Counted from the first letter of the stretch, positions 42,524 through 51,561 are shown. The stretch: 64,000 nucleotides of DNA from Heyndrickxia sporothermodurans (GCA_018333075.1 BORH01000016.1:42250-106249), one strand, 5' to 3'. A program made the numbers and translations. The notes: generated from the sequence alone by a model not told the origin.

Positions 42524-43321
42524 ATGAAAAAGAAGTTGATCACTCTCATTACTTTCATCTCGATCATCTCGGCCATTCTATGTCTTTTTGGACTTGGCTG
42601 GGTATTAAAGGATCAATGGATTGAAGCAAAAAGTAGTGTTATCCCAAATCAACCAACAAAAAAGTCCATTCCATCGTCAGATAAGAATGTTCAAATAACC
42701 GCACTTGGGGATTCACTTACTAGAGGAACGGGTGATCCTGAAGGGAAAGGTTATATTGGCTATATGTTGGATGACTTGAAAAAGAAATCCTCTAAAAAAT
42801 TGCAACTGACAAATAGTGCAATTAAAGGGCAGACCACTTCACAGCTTCTCTCTCAATTGCAGCAGGAGGAAATTCAACGTCAGATTAAGGGTGCAGACAT
42901 TATTTTGCTGACAATAGGCGGAAATGATTTGTTTCAAGGGGGACAAGCATTAGTAAACCTTGCTCAGTATGATAAGAAAAAGGTAGAAAAACCTTACATA
43001 GCAAATTTAAAGAAGATTTATTCCACCATTCGTTCTATCAATAAAAAAGCCACAATCTTTCACATTGGCCTGTATAATCCTTTTATGGATATAGAGGAAT
43101 CAAAGGTTACATCAGAGATTGTTCGGATGTGGAATTATGATTCGGCTAATCTGGCTGCTAATTATCCTAAAATCGTTTATGTCCCAACATTCGATTTATT
43201 TGAACTAAATACAAATGATTATTTATTTAATGATAATTTTCACCCAAATGCAGCAGGGTATAAACTCATTGGTGAACGGGTTGCTTCCCTAATTACTTTT
43301 AGCGAGGAGAAGTCAAAATGA
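42524..43321 (+). CDS. SGNH/GDSL-family lipase/esterase, membrane-anchored
   Basis: 265 residues from ATG 42524 (GGGAAGGA upstream; TTG 42506 rejected). An N-terminal hydrophobic helix (about 4-27) acts as signal or anchor. The four SGNH blocks are present: ALGDSLTRGTG (Ser), the Gly in TNSAIKGQTT, TIGGNDLF (Asn), and DNFHPNAAGY (Asp/His). It should hydrolyse esters of lipids or cell-wall components outside the cell. The stop overlaps the next gene's ATG (ATGA), so it is translationally coupled to an ABC transporter. Confidence 0.88.
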   Translation: MKKKLITLITFISIISAILCLFGLGWVLKDQWIEAKSSVIPNQPTKKSIPSSDKNVQITALGDSLTRGTGDPEGKGYIGYMLDDLKKKSSKKLQLTNSAIKGQTTSQLLSQLQQEEIQRQIKGADIILLTIGGNDLFQGGQALVNLAQYDKKKVEKPYIANLKKIYSTIRSINKKATIFHIGLYNPFMDIEESKVTSEIVRMWNYDSANLAANYPKIVYVPTFDLFELNTNDYLFNDNFHPNAAGYKLIGERVASLITFSEEKSK

Positions 43322-44232
43322 GTAGTATTCCAGCACTTCAAGTAAAGAATTTAAGAAAACGAATTGGGAATAGAGAGATAATCAAAGGCTTAAACTTTGA
43401 TGTATATCCAGGAGAGGTGTTCGGTTTTTTAGGACCTAATGGTGCTGGGAAAACAACAACAATACGGATGATAGTAGGTTTAATTAAGCCGACATCTGGG
43501 GATGTACTTATCGCAGGAAAAAATATTGAAACAGAATTTGATGAAGCGATGAAAAATCTTGGCTGTATCGTTGAGAATCCAGAATTATATCCGTATTTAT
43601 CGGGGTGGGAGAACCTTGAATACTTTGCAAGAATGGATCCTTCCATTCCGAAATCTCGTCTTCAGTATGTAACGGATTTAGTCGGGCTAACAAACCGAAT
43701 TCATGATCGGGTAAAAACATATTCCTTAGGAATGCGTCAGCGTCTCGGAATTGCACAAGCGCTATTGGGGAGCCCGCATCTTCTAATATTAGATGAGCCG
43801 ACAAATGGTCTGGATCCTGCTGGGATCAGGGAAATGAGGGAATTCATTCGCTTTTTGGCAAAGGAAGAAGGACTAAGCGTCCTCGTTTCATCCCATTTAT
43901 TAAGTGAAATTCAATTATTATGTGATCGCGTAGCCATCATATCTAATGGTGAGATCATTCGTACGGATACCGTTTCTGCTCTTTTTGCAGAGCAGGAACA
44001 AGTGGTTTGGAAGGTCGAGCCAATGGAAGAAGCAAAAATAATCCTTGAGGAATATACAACTGTAAAAATAGCTGATGATGAAAAGCTTATCACGCCTTAT
44101 ATTGCAGACAATATTGCCAGCTGGAATAAAAGATTAGTTGAAGCGAATATACAGGTGAAGGAAATGAAAACCGTACTTCCAACATTAGAAGATTTATTTT
44201 TGGAAATGACGGGAGGCAATCGAATTGATTAA
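43318..44232 (+). CDS. ABC transporter ATP-binding protein
   Basis: 304 residues. Walker A GPNGAGKTT, Q-loop in NLGCIVENPELY, signature YSLGMRQRLGIAQALL, Walker B LLILDEPTNGLD and the H-loop SSHLL. This DRI-type ATPase (CcmA/BcrA class) with a C-terminal extension (about 225-304) pairs with ABC-2 permeases such as the following gene. Substrates in the class include antimicrobial peptides and Na+; not determined here. It overlaps the GDSL gene by 4 bases and the permease by 8. Confidence 0.92.
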   Translation: MSSIPALQVKNLRKRIGNREIIKGLNFDVYPGEVFGFLGPNGAGKTTTIRMIVGLIKPTSGDVLIAGKNIETEFDEAMKNLGCIVENPELYPYLSGWENLEYFARMDPSIPKSRLQYVTDLVGLTNRIHDRVKTYSLGMRQRLGIAQALLGSPHLLILDEPTNGLDPAGIREMREFIRFLAKEEGLSVLVSSHLLSEIQLLCDRVAIISNGEIIRTDTVSALFAEQEQVVWKVEPMEEAKIILEEYTTVKIADDEKLITPYIADNIASWNKRLVEANIQVKEMKTVLPTLEDLFLEMTGGNRID

Positions 44233-45205
44233 CTTAATATATAATGAGCAGCTAAAGCTTTTTCGCAAAAAACGTCTTTTTGTTATTATATTAATTGTTG
44301 CCTTTCTCGTCCCTATTTTTACATATGCCCAATATAAGCAAGTGAAGACTACACAAGAAAAAATGGGAACGACTGATTGGCGAGTTCAGCTTCAGCAGGA
44401 AATTGTCGATATCCAAAATCGATTAGCATCAAGCAGGCTACCTGAAGACTATGAAAAGTACTTTAAAATTAGATTAGCGCAGCAACAATATTATTTAGAT
44501 CATAATATTAATCCTAATGCACCTGGTGCACCTTCCTTTATGAGAGTGTTTGTTGAAAACTCAATAGGTCTTCTTTTGCCATTACTTGTAATGGTCATTG
44601 CTGCAGATCTCGTTTCATCGGAGGCTAGTGGTGGAACGATAAAATTATTGCTAACCCGACCTGTTAAGCGATGGAAAATATTATTAAGTAAATACATTGC
44701 TTTATTATACTCGGTTTCTTTTATTATTTTATGTGTGGCGATATTAGCTTATCTTATTTCCGGTCTCGTATTTGGATATGGCGGCTGGAGTATGCCGATG
44801 CTAACGGGATTTATAACGAGTGGGGAGAAACTAATCACCTCAAATGTTCATCTCATCCCACAGTGGACATACATTTTAATGGAATTCGGACTTGTTTGGT
44901 TTGTTTGTGTAGTTGTGGCAAGTCTAACATTTATGCTGTCTGTCCTATTACGGAGTACAGCAGCTGTTATGGGAATTATGCTTTCCTCCTTAATCGCAGG
45001 AGCCATATTAGTAAATATGGTTTCTTCATGGGAAAGTGCCAAGTATTTGTTTATGGTAAACCTTCAATTAACTAACTATGTTAATGGATCAAGTCCACCT
45101 ATTGAAGGGATGACATTAACGTTTTCGTTGCTTGTTCTCTTTGTTTGGCTGCTTGCATCATTAATTGTTTCATTTGTTGTTTTTACAAAAAGAGATGTAT
45201 ATTAA
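44225..45205 (+). CDS. ABC-2-type transporter permease
   Basis: 326 residues from TTG 44225, with GGGAGG 8 bases upstream inside the ATPase gene. Membrane helices at about 18-36, 118-138, 165-188, 215-245, 250-270 and 298-318. Between spans 1 and 2 lies a long extracytoplasmic segment (about 37-115). SSEASGGTIKLLLTRPVKRW is the typical ABC-2 coupling region after span 2. It forms the exporter with the previous ATPase; the coupled GDSL hydrolase suggests a lipid- or envelope-related function, which is inferred. Confidence 0.87.
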   Translation: MINLIYNEQLKLFRKKRLFVIILIVAFLVPIFTYAQYKQVKTTQEKMGTTDWRVQLQQEIVDIQNRLASSRLPEDYEKYFKIRLAQQQYYLDHNINPNAPGAPSFMRVFVENSIGLLLPLLVMVIAADLVSSEASGGTIKLLLTRPVKRWKILLSKYIALLYSVSFIILCVAILAYLISGLVFGYGGWSMPMLTGFITSGEKLITSNVHLIPQWTYILMEFGLVWFVCVVVASLTFMLSVLLRSTAAVMGIMLSSLIAGAILVNMVSSWESAKYLFMVNLQLTNYVNGSSPPIEGMTLTFSLLVLFVWLLASLIVSFVVFTKRDVY

Positions 45206-45238
45206 GTTTAAATTTAACCTACTAGATTGGATGAAATC

Positions 45239-46435
45239 ATGAAAAAAGAAATCGCATTAAAAGTGAAATCAAAATTTGTAAATAAGTATAAAAGTGGATA
45301 CCCCCTTATTTTTAAAGAGGCAATGATGAATGTACAAGCGCTTGAAGAAGAGGGCACCATTGTAAAGCTTGTGAGTGAGCGGAATCAATTCATTGCTAAA
45401 GGGTATTATGGGAAACAAAACAAGGGCTATGGTTGGATTCTGAGTCAGAAAGAAAATGAACCAATTGATCAGTCTTTTTTTGAAAGAAAAATAAAAAAAG
45501 CGTTGCAGCTTAGAAAGAAGTTTTTCGATAGCACGGAGACTACTGCCTTTCGAGTGTTTAATGGAGAAGGAGATGGAATCGGTGGGCTGACAATTGAGTA
45601 TTTTGCCGGCTATTATTTAATCAATTGGTATAGTAAGGGGATTTACCATTTTCGTGAGGAAATCATTCAATCTTTACAAAACCTAGTCGAATATAAAGCA
45701 ATTTATCAAAAAAAGCGCTTTGATACGAAGGGTCAGTATATAGAAGAAGATGATTTTGTAACTGGTGAAAGAGGGCAATTTCCGATTGTCGTAAAAGAAA
45801 ATGGAATTCATTTTGCTGTTTATTTAAATGAGAGTGCGATGGTTGGAGTATTTCTTGACCAAAGAGAGGTTAGACGAACAATTAGGGATAAGTATGTAAA
45901 AGGAAAATCTGTCCTTAATACCTTTTCATATACAGGAGCCTTTTCGGTTGCTGCTGCATTAGGCGGTGCTAGTAAGACAACAAGTGTCGATCTTGCTAAT
46001 CGAAGTTTAAATAAAACGATTGAACAATTTAGCCTGAATGAAATTGATTATGAAGCACAAGATATTATCGTTGAAGATGTGTTTAATTATTTCAAATACG
46101 CGGTTAGAAAACAGCTGAAATTTGATATGGTGATCCTTGATCCACCGAGCTTTGCAAGGTCAAAAAAATATGTATTCAGTGCTGAAAAGGATTATAAAAA
46201 CTTATTGAAGGAAGCCATCACCATTACCGAGAACAATGGAATCATCGTTGCTTCAACGAATTGCAGTTCATTTGGAATGGGGAAATTTAAAGGATTTATC
46301 GAAACGGCATTTAAGGAGACAGGCGAGAAATATAAGATATTAGAGGAGTTCTCATTACCAAGCGATTTTCGGACCATAAAGGAATTTCCAGAAGGAAATT
46401 ATTTGAAGGTCGCATTTATTAAAAAGCTCGGTTAA
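45239..46435 (+). CDS. SAM-dependent rRNA methyltransferase, RlmI-like (YwbD-like)
   Basis: 398 residues from ATG 45239; the ribosome site is weak, and TTG 45227 is an alternative. The N-terminal PUA-like domain (residues about 1-75) and the RlmI-type middle (FRVFNGEGDGIGGLTIEYF) precede a Rossmann methyltransferase with VLNTFSYTGAFSVAAALGG (SAM loop) and the catalytic ILDPPSFARSK motif, then ASTNCSSFGMGKF. Members methylate C5 of a 23S rRNA cytidine (E. coli m5C1962). By size and motifs it matches B. subtilis YwbD. Confidence 0.88.
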   Translation: MKKEIALKVKSKFVNKYKSGYPLIFKEAMMNVQALEEEGTIVKLVSERNQFIAKGYYGKQNKGYGWILSQKENEPIDQSFFERKIKKALQLRKKFFDSTETTAFRVFNGEGDGIGGLTIEYFAGYYLINWYSKGIYHFREEIIQSLQNLVEYKAIYQKKRFDTKGQYIEEDDFVTGERGQFPIVVKENGIHFAVYLNESAMVGVFLDQREVRRTIRDKYVKGKSVLNTFSYTGAFSVAAALGGASKTTSVDLANRSLNKTIEQFSLNEIDYEAQDIIVEDVFNYFKYAVRKQLKFDMVILDPPSFARSKKYVFSAEKDYKNLLKEAITITENNGIIVASTNCSSFGMGKFKGFIETAFKETGEKYKILEEFSLPSDFRTIKEFPEGNYLKVAFIKKLG

Positions 46436-46455
46436 TAAATTCCTGCCATTTTCAG

Positions 46456-46488
46456 AAGGATAACGTCTTTAGGCGTTATCCTCTTTTA
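46456..46488. terminator. Bidirectional terminator between convergent genes
   Basis: GGATAACG-TCTTTAGG-CGTTATCC with T-rich sequence on the plus side and A-rich before it. It overlaps the last codons of the VOC gene. Confidence 0.7.
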
Positions 46489-46855
46489 CTTCTGTTTCAC
46501 TCATTAATGCATGCATATTATTTTCTGTGTCATAGAAGAAGGTCATCCATGTTTCTGTTTGTCCAACTTTAGCAACGAGATGTGGTTCATCAATAAATTT
46601 TACTTCTTTACTGACTAGCTCCTCGAATGATTGTTTTATATCTTCAACTTGAAAATAAAGAACGGAGCTAGAATGAGCAAATTGCTCCTTTTCTGGCAGA
46701 CTAAGCATCATTCGAAGACCATTTAAATCGAAAAATGCCATTGAATCTGTTTGAAATAGTAGAGGAATACCTAGCTGATCCTTATAAAATTGAACTGCTC
46801 GATCTAGTTCTTTTACTGGCACTCCTATTTGACCAATACTTTGAATTATCTTCAT
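46469..46855 (-). CDS. VOC-family protein (glyoxalase/dioxygenase fold)
   Basis: 128 residues. QIGVPVKELDRAVQFYKDQL opens the first beta-alpha-beta-beta-beta module; ALMSETE closes the second. Potential metal ligands: H (in EPHLVAK) and Glu near the C-terminus (MHALMSETE). VOC proteins include glyoxalase I, fosfomycin resistance enzymes and bleomycin-binding proteins. This one looks like a general glyoxalase-type member; substrate unknown. Followed on the same strand (minus) by nothing; the AraC gene lies about 50 bases upstream and may share its transcript. Confidence 0.82.
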   Translation of the reverse strand: MKIIQSIGQIGVPVKELDRAVQFYKDQLGIPLLFQTDSMAFFDLNGLRMMLSLPEKEQFAHSSSVLYFQVEDIKQSFEELVSKEVKFIDEPHLVAKVGQTETWMTFFYDTENNMHALMSETEVKEDNA

Positions 46856-46903
46856 TTACTTTCTCCTTTGCATGTTTCTTTTTATCATAAAATATCGAAC
46901 CAT

Positions 46904-47761
46904 TTATTTCTTAGCCAAAATCACTTTTTTTCGAAATTGCATGGGAGAAATTCCAACATACTTTTTAAACATTTTACTAAAGGAAACAGGATGATTGAAT
47001 CCAATGTCAAATGCAATATCTGTGATGCTTTTCTCTTCATTCATCAATAATCTTTTCGCTTTCTGCACCCTAAATTCAGTCACGTGCTGATTTGGTGTTT
47101 TCCCGAAAATCTCGAAATAATTTCTTAAAAGATGATTAGGTGAGAGTCCAGCTGTCTTTGCAATATCTTCTAGACTAATTGTTTGATCAAAACATGCACG
47201 AATATATTCATGTGCAAGGCTGATTCGCCGATACATTTCCTCTCGTGTAGAAAATTTTAATGCTGTCAATGAGTGGAGTTGATTGATTGTTTTATTGTGC
47301 TTATTAACAATGGTCTGCATTAATTGATAAAACTGTTCTTCTTGCCATATAAGGTCACCTTGGACTAAGGAGTAGTGATTTTTAAAGTGATTCAATTGTT
47401 TAGTAAAGTTTAGATCCATTTCATATGTCTTTTCAAAAAATTCAACTGTATGTGACGGTTTATTAGGATCATCTAATAAGCTTTCGGGGGAATCTTGAAG
47501 TGAACGCATGACCTCTTCCGCAAATCCATCCTTAAAAAAGAGACAAAAGGATTCAACGGATTGATCTTCTTCAATCGAAATCGTGTATGGTCCACTATTT
47601 AGCAAAAGATATCTTTCCTCATGAACAGCAAAGAAACCTTTATTCGTTTTATAATGTGCCTTCCCATTGGAAAAGGTTTTTATAGAAAGCTGTCCACTCC
47701 CTTCCCAATAAAATTCTTTGCTTTTTGCCTGTAAAACATAATTAGATGAATGCTTGCCCAT
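46904..47761 (-). CDS. AraC-family transcriptional regulator
   Basis: 285 residues from the ATG ending at plus 47761, with GGAGGAAAT upstream on the minus strand. The C-terminal third (about 185-280) carries the two helix-turn-helix motifs: SLEDIAKTAGLSPNHLLRNY and SITDIAFDIGFNHPVSFSKM followed by FKKYVGISPMQFRKK. The N-terminal part is a cupin-like sensing domain with an acidic pocket; ligand unknown. It probably controls the VOC gene directly downstream. Confidence 0.88.
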   Translation of the reverse strand: MGKHSSNYVLQAKSKEFYWEGSGQLSIKTFSNGKAHYKTNKGFFAVHEERYLLLNSGPYTISIEEDQSVESFCLFFKDGFAEEVMRSLQDSPESLLDDPNKPSHTVEFFEKTYEMDLNFTKQLNHFKNHYSLVQGDLIWQEEQFYQLMQTIVNKHNKTINQLHSLTALKFSTREEMYRRISLAHEYIRACFDQTISLEDIAKTAGLSPNHLLRNYFEIFGKTPNQHVTEFRVQKAKRLLMNEEKSITDIAFDIGFNHPVSFSKMFKKYVGISPMQFRKKVILAKK

Positions 47762-47835
47762 AATTTCCTCCACAGCAGCTCGTTGATATAAGTATACAAA
47801 AATATTAAGAATACATATACTCTTTTGAAAAAAAC

Positions 47836-47866
47836 TTGACCTTCAAGTAACTTTAAGGTGTAGGTT
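47836..47866 (+). promoter_or_regulatory. MerR-type promoter with 19-bp spacer and operator
   Basis: TTGACC (47836-47841), 19-bp spacer, TAGGTT (47861-47866). The spacer contains ACCTTCAAGTAACTTTAAGGT split as ACCTT...AAGGT (47839-47859). Over-long spacers with a central inverted repeat are the hallmark of MerR-activated promoters. Confidence 0.8.
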
Positions 47867-47888
47867 TATTATAAAGGGGGAGTTTTAG

Positions 47889-48668
47889 ATGAATGATCAG
47901 ATGACCATCCAAGCTTTTTCTGAAAGAACTGGCATATCGAAAAGTGCGCTAAGATATTATGAATCAAAAAAACTTTTGTTACCTAACAGAAATGAGAACA
48001 ATGGCTATCGCTACTATACTAAAGACCAAATTGATTTAGTGAAATTTATTTACAGCTTAAGAATAGCAGGTATTCCTATTAAAGAAATTCAAACCTACTT
48101 ATCTGAAAATGAAGAAAATCAGCAAAACATGTTGCAGAATTGGTCAAAGCTTTTAACCGAAAAGAAGCATCACTTAGTCATGAGCTTACGTTACATTGAG
48201 AGTAGGAAACATGGGGAACCAATTTATCTTTTAGAAAAAAATGAGGAAAACATCATTTGGTTCACAGCTATATCTGAACCAGGCAAATTTGGGATTCACT
48301 TTAATAAACGAATGAATGAGTTAGCGGAACAAAATATCACTATTAAAGGAGCGTATTTAAAATATCTTTCAGGTGTGAAGGAAATAAAAGCACAAATTGG
48401 TTTTGGAATTTCTGACAATGTAAATACCAAAGTTCTAACTGGAATCGACGATATAGAAAAAATGCCTGCCTGTTTATGTATTGCCTTACCTTATAAATCA
48501 GAACTACCAGATATTGCGAGTGCCTATCGAAAATTAATGAACTATGTTGTTGAGCATGACTGGGTTCCAGCAGGCTCTATTTTAGAATGGTATCGAGGAA
48601 GTCATTTGGAGGATATAGATATTATTATTCCGGTTACTTACCTGCATAAAGGGGGAAATAAAATATGA
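47889..48668 (+). CDS. MerR-family regulator with GyrI-like effector domain
   Basis: 259 residues. N-terminal winged HTH (residues about 5-73): TIQAFSERTGISKSALRYYE, NENNGYRYYTKDQIDLVKFI, AGIPIKEIQTYL. A dimerisation coiled coil follows (80-110), then a GyrI-like/effector-binding domain (about 115-255, e.g. GIHFNKRMNELAEQ; AGSILEWYRGSHLEDIDIII) of the BmrR/TipA type that binds hydrophobic or cationic drugs. Its own promoter has the 19-bp MerR spacer, so it is autoregulated. The stop overlaps the next gene by 4 bases, tying it to the C45 enzyme. Confidence 0.9.
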   Translation: MNDQMTIQAFSERTGISKSALRYYESKKLLLPNRNENNGYRYYTKDQIDLVKFIYSLRIAGIPIKEIQTYLSENEENQQNMLQNWSKLLTEKKHHLVMSLRYIESRKHGEPIYLLEKNEENIIWFTAISEPGKFGIHFNKRMNELAEQNITIKGAYLKYLSGVKEIKAQIGFGISDNVNTKVLTGIDDIEKMPACLCIALPYKSELPDIASAYRKLMNYVVEHDWVPAGSILEWYRGSHLEDIDIIIPVTYLHKGGNKI

Positions 48669-49681
48669 CCTTGGACGAATTAGTGGTGAAAATAGTTGAA
48701 GTAAAAGGCAGCTATTATCAAATAGGCTTAAGCCAAGGGTCTCAGCTTGGTGAGCTTATAGATAATCATTTGATAAATACAAATTTTGATCACCAATCAG
48801 CTAAAGAAAAAATGGAAACCTTTGCGCCCTATTTATTAGATGAGTTGAAAGGACTTTCTGAAAGTTTATCGCTGCCTTTGGAAGTGCTCTTGGAGCAGTG
48901 TAGTGGGTATAATGTGGATTTTCCCGTAATGGGATGTACAACATTCGTTCAAGATCATTGCTATATTCGAAATTATGATTTTGCACCTGAATTATATGAT
49001 GCGAGACTCGTATTTTGTCAGCCTGAAAATGGCTATGCCAGTGTAGGGTTTAGCCAACAAATAATGGGTCGATTGGATGGAATGAATGAAAAGGGCTTAG
49101 TTGTTGGACTTCATTTTGTCAATCAAGCATATAAGAAAGAAGGCTTTTTAGCCACTTCAATTGTTCGGATGGTGTTAGAAAGTTGTCGTTCAACAGAAGA
49201 AGCCATTCAACTGATTATGAAGGTGCCACATAGATATTGTTATAATTTTTCAGTCACTGATAGAATGGGAAAAAGTGCGGTTATTGAAGCAACGCCAGAG
49301 AAACAAATGGCTAATTTTTCACAACCACTTCTATGCACAAACCATTTTGAAATAGAAGATTTAAAGAGTAAAAATAGAAATGAAATGATTGGTTCCATCA
49401 ATCGGAAAAAATATCTCTTTAATCTAGCCAATCAAAATTTGTCCATAAACGAACTCTTCAAGGTTTTTAATACTGAGAAATCTCCATTATTTTTTCATAA
49501 TTATAAAGAATACTTTGGCACATTGCATACAGTAGCTTATTCCCCTGCAGACCTTAAGGTTATGGTTGGAGTGGGACAAAATAGTGATCCGTATATCTTT
49601 TCATTTGAGGATTGGAAAAAGGGAGCTTTAAAACTTCCATCTTTCTTAAAAGGAGTCATTCAATTAAGAGAAAATAAATAA
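48665..49681 (+). CDS. C45-family autoproteolytic acyltransferase/hydrolase
   Basis: 338 residues. C91 in MGCTTF is the expected self-cleavage site and nucleophile of Ntn hydrolases of the acyl-CoA:6-aminopenicillanate acyltransferase (C45) family; YIRNYDFAPE follows at the right distance (R and D of the active site). The N-terminal 90 residues (YYQIGLSQGSQLGELI) would be the cleaved alpha chain. It may hydrolyse or acylate an amide such as a beta-lactam side chain or N-acyl amino acid. Coupled to a drug-sensing MerR regulator by ATGA overlap, which suggests a detoxification role; inferred. Confidence 0.85.
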   Translation: MTLDELVVKIVEVKGSYYQIGLSQGSQLGELIDNHLINTNFDHQSAKEKMETFAPYLLDELKGLSESLSLPLEVLLEQCSGYNVDFPVMGCTTFVQDHCYIRNYDFAPELYDARLVFCQPENGYASVGFSQQIMGRLDGMNEKGLVVGLHFVNQAYKKEGFLATSIVRMVLESCRSTEEAIQLIMKVPHRYCYNFSVTDRMGKSAVIEATPEKQMANFSQPLLCTNHFEIEDLKSKNRNEMIGSINRKKYLFNLANQNLSINELFKVFNTEKSPLFFHNYKEYFGTLHTVAYSPADLKVMVGVGQNSDPYIFSFEDWKKGALKLPSFLKGVIQLRENK

Positions 49682-49741
49682 CTTTTTGATGGTATTTATG
49701 GTTGATATTGAAAAAAATTATTGTTTTTTTAAAATTTTTTA

Positions 49742-49770
49742 TTGACGTTTTGAAAAATGAAGCATATATT
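49742..49770 (+). promoter_or_regulatory. Promoter of the M-box / mgtE transcript
   Basis: TTGACG (49742-49747), 17-bp spacer, TATATT (49765-49770), about 25 bases before the riboswitch. Confidence 0.7.
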
Positions 49771-49797
49771 GTATGTAACTTAATATTCATTCTAAGT

Positions 49798-49965
49798 ATT
49801 CTGTTAGGTGAGGCTCCTGTATAGAGACACGCTGCTGCCCAAAAATGTCGAGAGACGCCAATGGGTCAACAGGAAAGATCGGGTTAAGGTCTTTTTTAAT
49901 GTAGCTGGTTAGAAAACCTATGCTATACAGTGCTAAAACTCAACGAGGGAAACGGTGGATGCCAT
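49798..49965 (+). ncRNA. M-box (ykoK) magnesium riboswitch
   Basis: The conserved blocks appear in order: TTAGGTGAGGCTCCTGTATA, CGCTGCTGCCCAAAAATGTC, AGACGCCAATGGGTCAACAG, TTTTTAATGTAGCTGG, CCTATGCTATACAGTGCTAA and a closing ACGAGG..ACGGTGG. This matches the M-box consensus as I know it. High Mg2+ should favour the downstream terminator (50023-50064) and switch off mgtE. Confidence 0.95.
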
Positions 49966-50022
49966 AAAAGCTTTGTTTACTATGCAATAATTTAGCTTTT
50001 AAGGTTTTTTGATGATAAAAAC

Positions 50023-50064
50023 GCCTTTATTTCTTGTTGAGAAATAAAGGCTATTTTTGTTTTT
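50023..50064 (+). terminator. Expression-platform terminator of the M-box
   Basis: GCCTTTATTTC-TTGTTGA-GAAATAAAGGC, a perfect 11-bp stem, then TATTTTTGTTTTT. Sits between riboswitch and coding sequence. Confidence 0.9.
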
Positions 50065-50087
50065 CCTTATTTTTGGAGGTGATGAAG

Positions 50088-50267
50088 ATGGAGGAAGGCT
50101 CGAGTATAAAACATGAAAATATAACAAGCTGTACAGATGACTTTTCAGGCTTCGTTCATCGATTCACTGAAAACTCCAGTCTTCTGTACGGGTTGAATGA
50201 AGATGAATGGAGGAAACATGATGGAAAACAAAATTTTAGAAATGAAAAACATTTTACAAGAACATAA
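50088..50267 (+). CDS. Possible leader peptide overlapping the mgtE start
   Basis: 59 codons from ATG 50088 with near-perfect GGAGGTGATGAAG upstream, a better ribosome site than mgtE itself has. The sequence (MEEGSSIKHENITSCTDDFS...) is not recognised. It overlaps the beginning of mgtE by 47 bases in another frame, so ribosomes finishing here cross the mgtE start. It may be a regulatory upstream ORF or simply a chance frame. Confidence 0.4.
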   Translation: MEEGSSIKHENITSCTDDFSGFVHRFTENSSLLYGLNEDEWRKHDGKQNFRNEKHFTRT

Positions 50268-51561
50268 TATAGAAAAAATTAATGAGTTTGTATCTCATTT
50301 TCAACCGTTTGATATTGCTTCGATGTTAGTTGAGCTTGAACATGAAGAACAATTAATATTTATTTCGATGGTTCCTATTCCATTGGGTGCTGAAATTCTT
50401 GAATATTTAGATCCTGAGCTACAATATCAGCTGCTGCATCGAATAAAGGATCGTTTTACCTCATCATTTTTAAATGAAATGTCTAGTGATACGATCGTAA
50501 ATTTGCTTTTATCCATCCATCCACATCATGCAAAGAAGTTATTGGGATTTTTGCCTGATGATTATCGTAAAAAAATATATACGATTATGAACTATGAACC
50601 GAATACTGCAGGACGATTAGCAACAGTAGATTATATCGCTGCCCGTATTAATTGGACCGCTGATCAAGCTTTACATCACATTAGAAAAGTTGGTCATGAT
50701 GCGGAGATTGTTTCTTATATTTACGTGCTGGGAAGTCGGGGAGAATTAGTTGGAGTTGTTTCATTGAAAGAAATTATTTTAGCGAAATCAGGAACCCAGC
50801 TGGAAGAACTGATTCAAGGTGACGCCATATCAGTCTTGGTGAATATGCATCAACAAGATGCAGCAGATATTTTGTCTAAATATGATCTTGTGGCCATCCC
50901 TGTAGTTACTGAAGATCAGCGGATGGTTGGAATTCTTACTGTCGATGATTTGATTGATGTCATTCATGAAGAAGCCACTGAAGATTTTCAAAAGCTTGGT
51001 GGAAGTCAACCCTTAGTTGAACCTTATTTTAAAAACTCAATCTGGAATCTTTTTAGAAAAAGAATTGTCTGGTTATTAATTCTATTTATTGCAGAAGCTT
51101 ATACAGGAACAGTGTTGAGACATTATGAGGACACACTTTCTGAGCAAATTGCTTTAGCCTTTTTTGTTCCACTCCTTATCGGAACGGGTGGGAATACAGG
51201 ATCACAAACCGTGACGACTCTAGTTCGTGCCTTAGCAGTAGGAGAAGTTCAATTTAAAGATATGTTCAAAGTCTTTAGAAAAGAAGTGTCAACAGGCTTT
51301 TTCCTAGGAATTACAATGGGGGCTGTCGCATTTATTAGAGCATTTTTCTTAGGGGTAGACATAGATACTGGCTCCGTAGTTGCAATTTCTGCTTTATTTA
51401 TCGTTATTTGGGCATCAATTGTTGCAGCTATTTTACCAATGATTTTGCATAAATTAAAAATCGATCCTGCGGTTGTTTCTGGTCCTTTTATAACAACCTT
51501 GGTAGATGGAACAGGTTTAATTATTTACTTTTCATTAGCAAAAGTATTGCTTCATCTATAG
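50221..51561 (+). CDS. mgtE: Magnesium transporter MgtE
   Basis: 446 residues from ATG 50221 (GGAGG 7 bases upstream; ATG 50218 also possible). Domain order: MgtE N superhelical domain (about 10-125; PHHAKKLLGFLPDDYRKKIY), two CBS domains (about 130-255; VSLKEIILAKSG, AIPVVTEDQRMVGILTVDDLIDV), a connecting helix (HEEATEDFQKLGG), and five membrane helices (about 285-445) with PLLIGTGGNTGSQTVTTLVR at the pore. The cytoplasmic domains sense Mg2+ and close the pore at high concentration. Controlled by the M-box upstream. Confidence 0.95.
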   Translation: MENKILEMKNILQEHNIEKINEFVSHFQPFDIASMLVELEHEEQLIFISMVPIPLGAEILEYLDPELQYQLLHRIKDRFTSSFLNEMSSDTIVNLLLSIHPHHAKKLLGFLPDDYRKKIYTIMNYEPNTAGRLATVDYIAARINWTADQALHHIRKVGHDAEIVSYIYVLGSRGELVGVVSLKEIILAKSGTQLEELIQGDAISVLVNMHQQDAADILSKYDLVAIPVVTEDQRMVGILTVDDLIDVIHEEATEDFQKLGGSQPLVEPYFKNSIWNLFRKRIVWLLILFIAEAYTGTVLRHYEDTLSEQIALAFFVPLLIGTGGNTGSQTVTTLVRALAVGEVQFKDMFKVFRKEVSTGFFLGITMGAVAFIRAFFLGVDIDTGSVVAISALFIVIWASIVAAILPMILHKLKIDPAVVSGPFITTLVDGTGLIIYFSLAKVLLHL

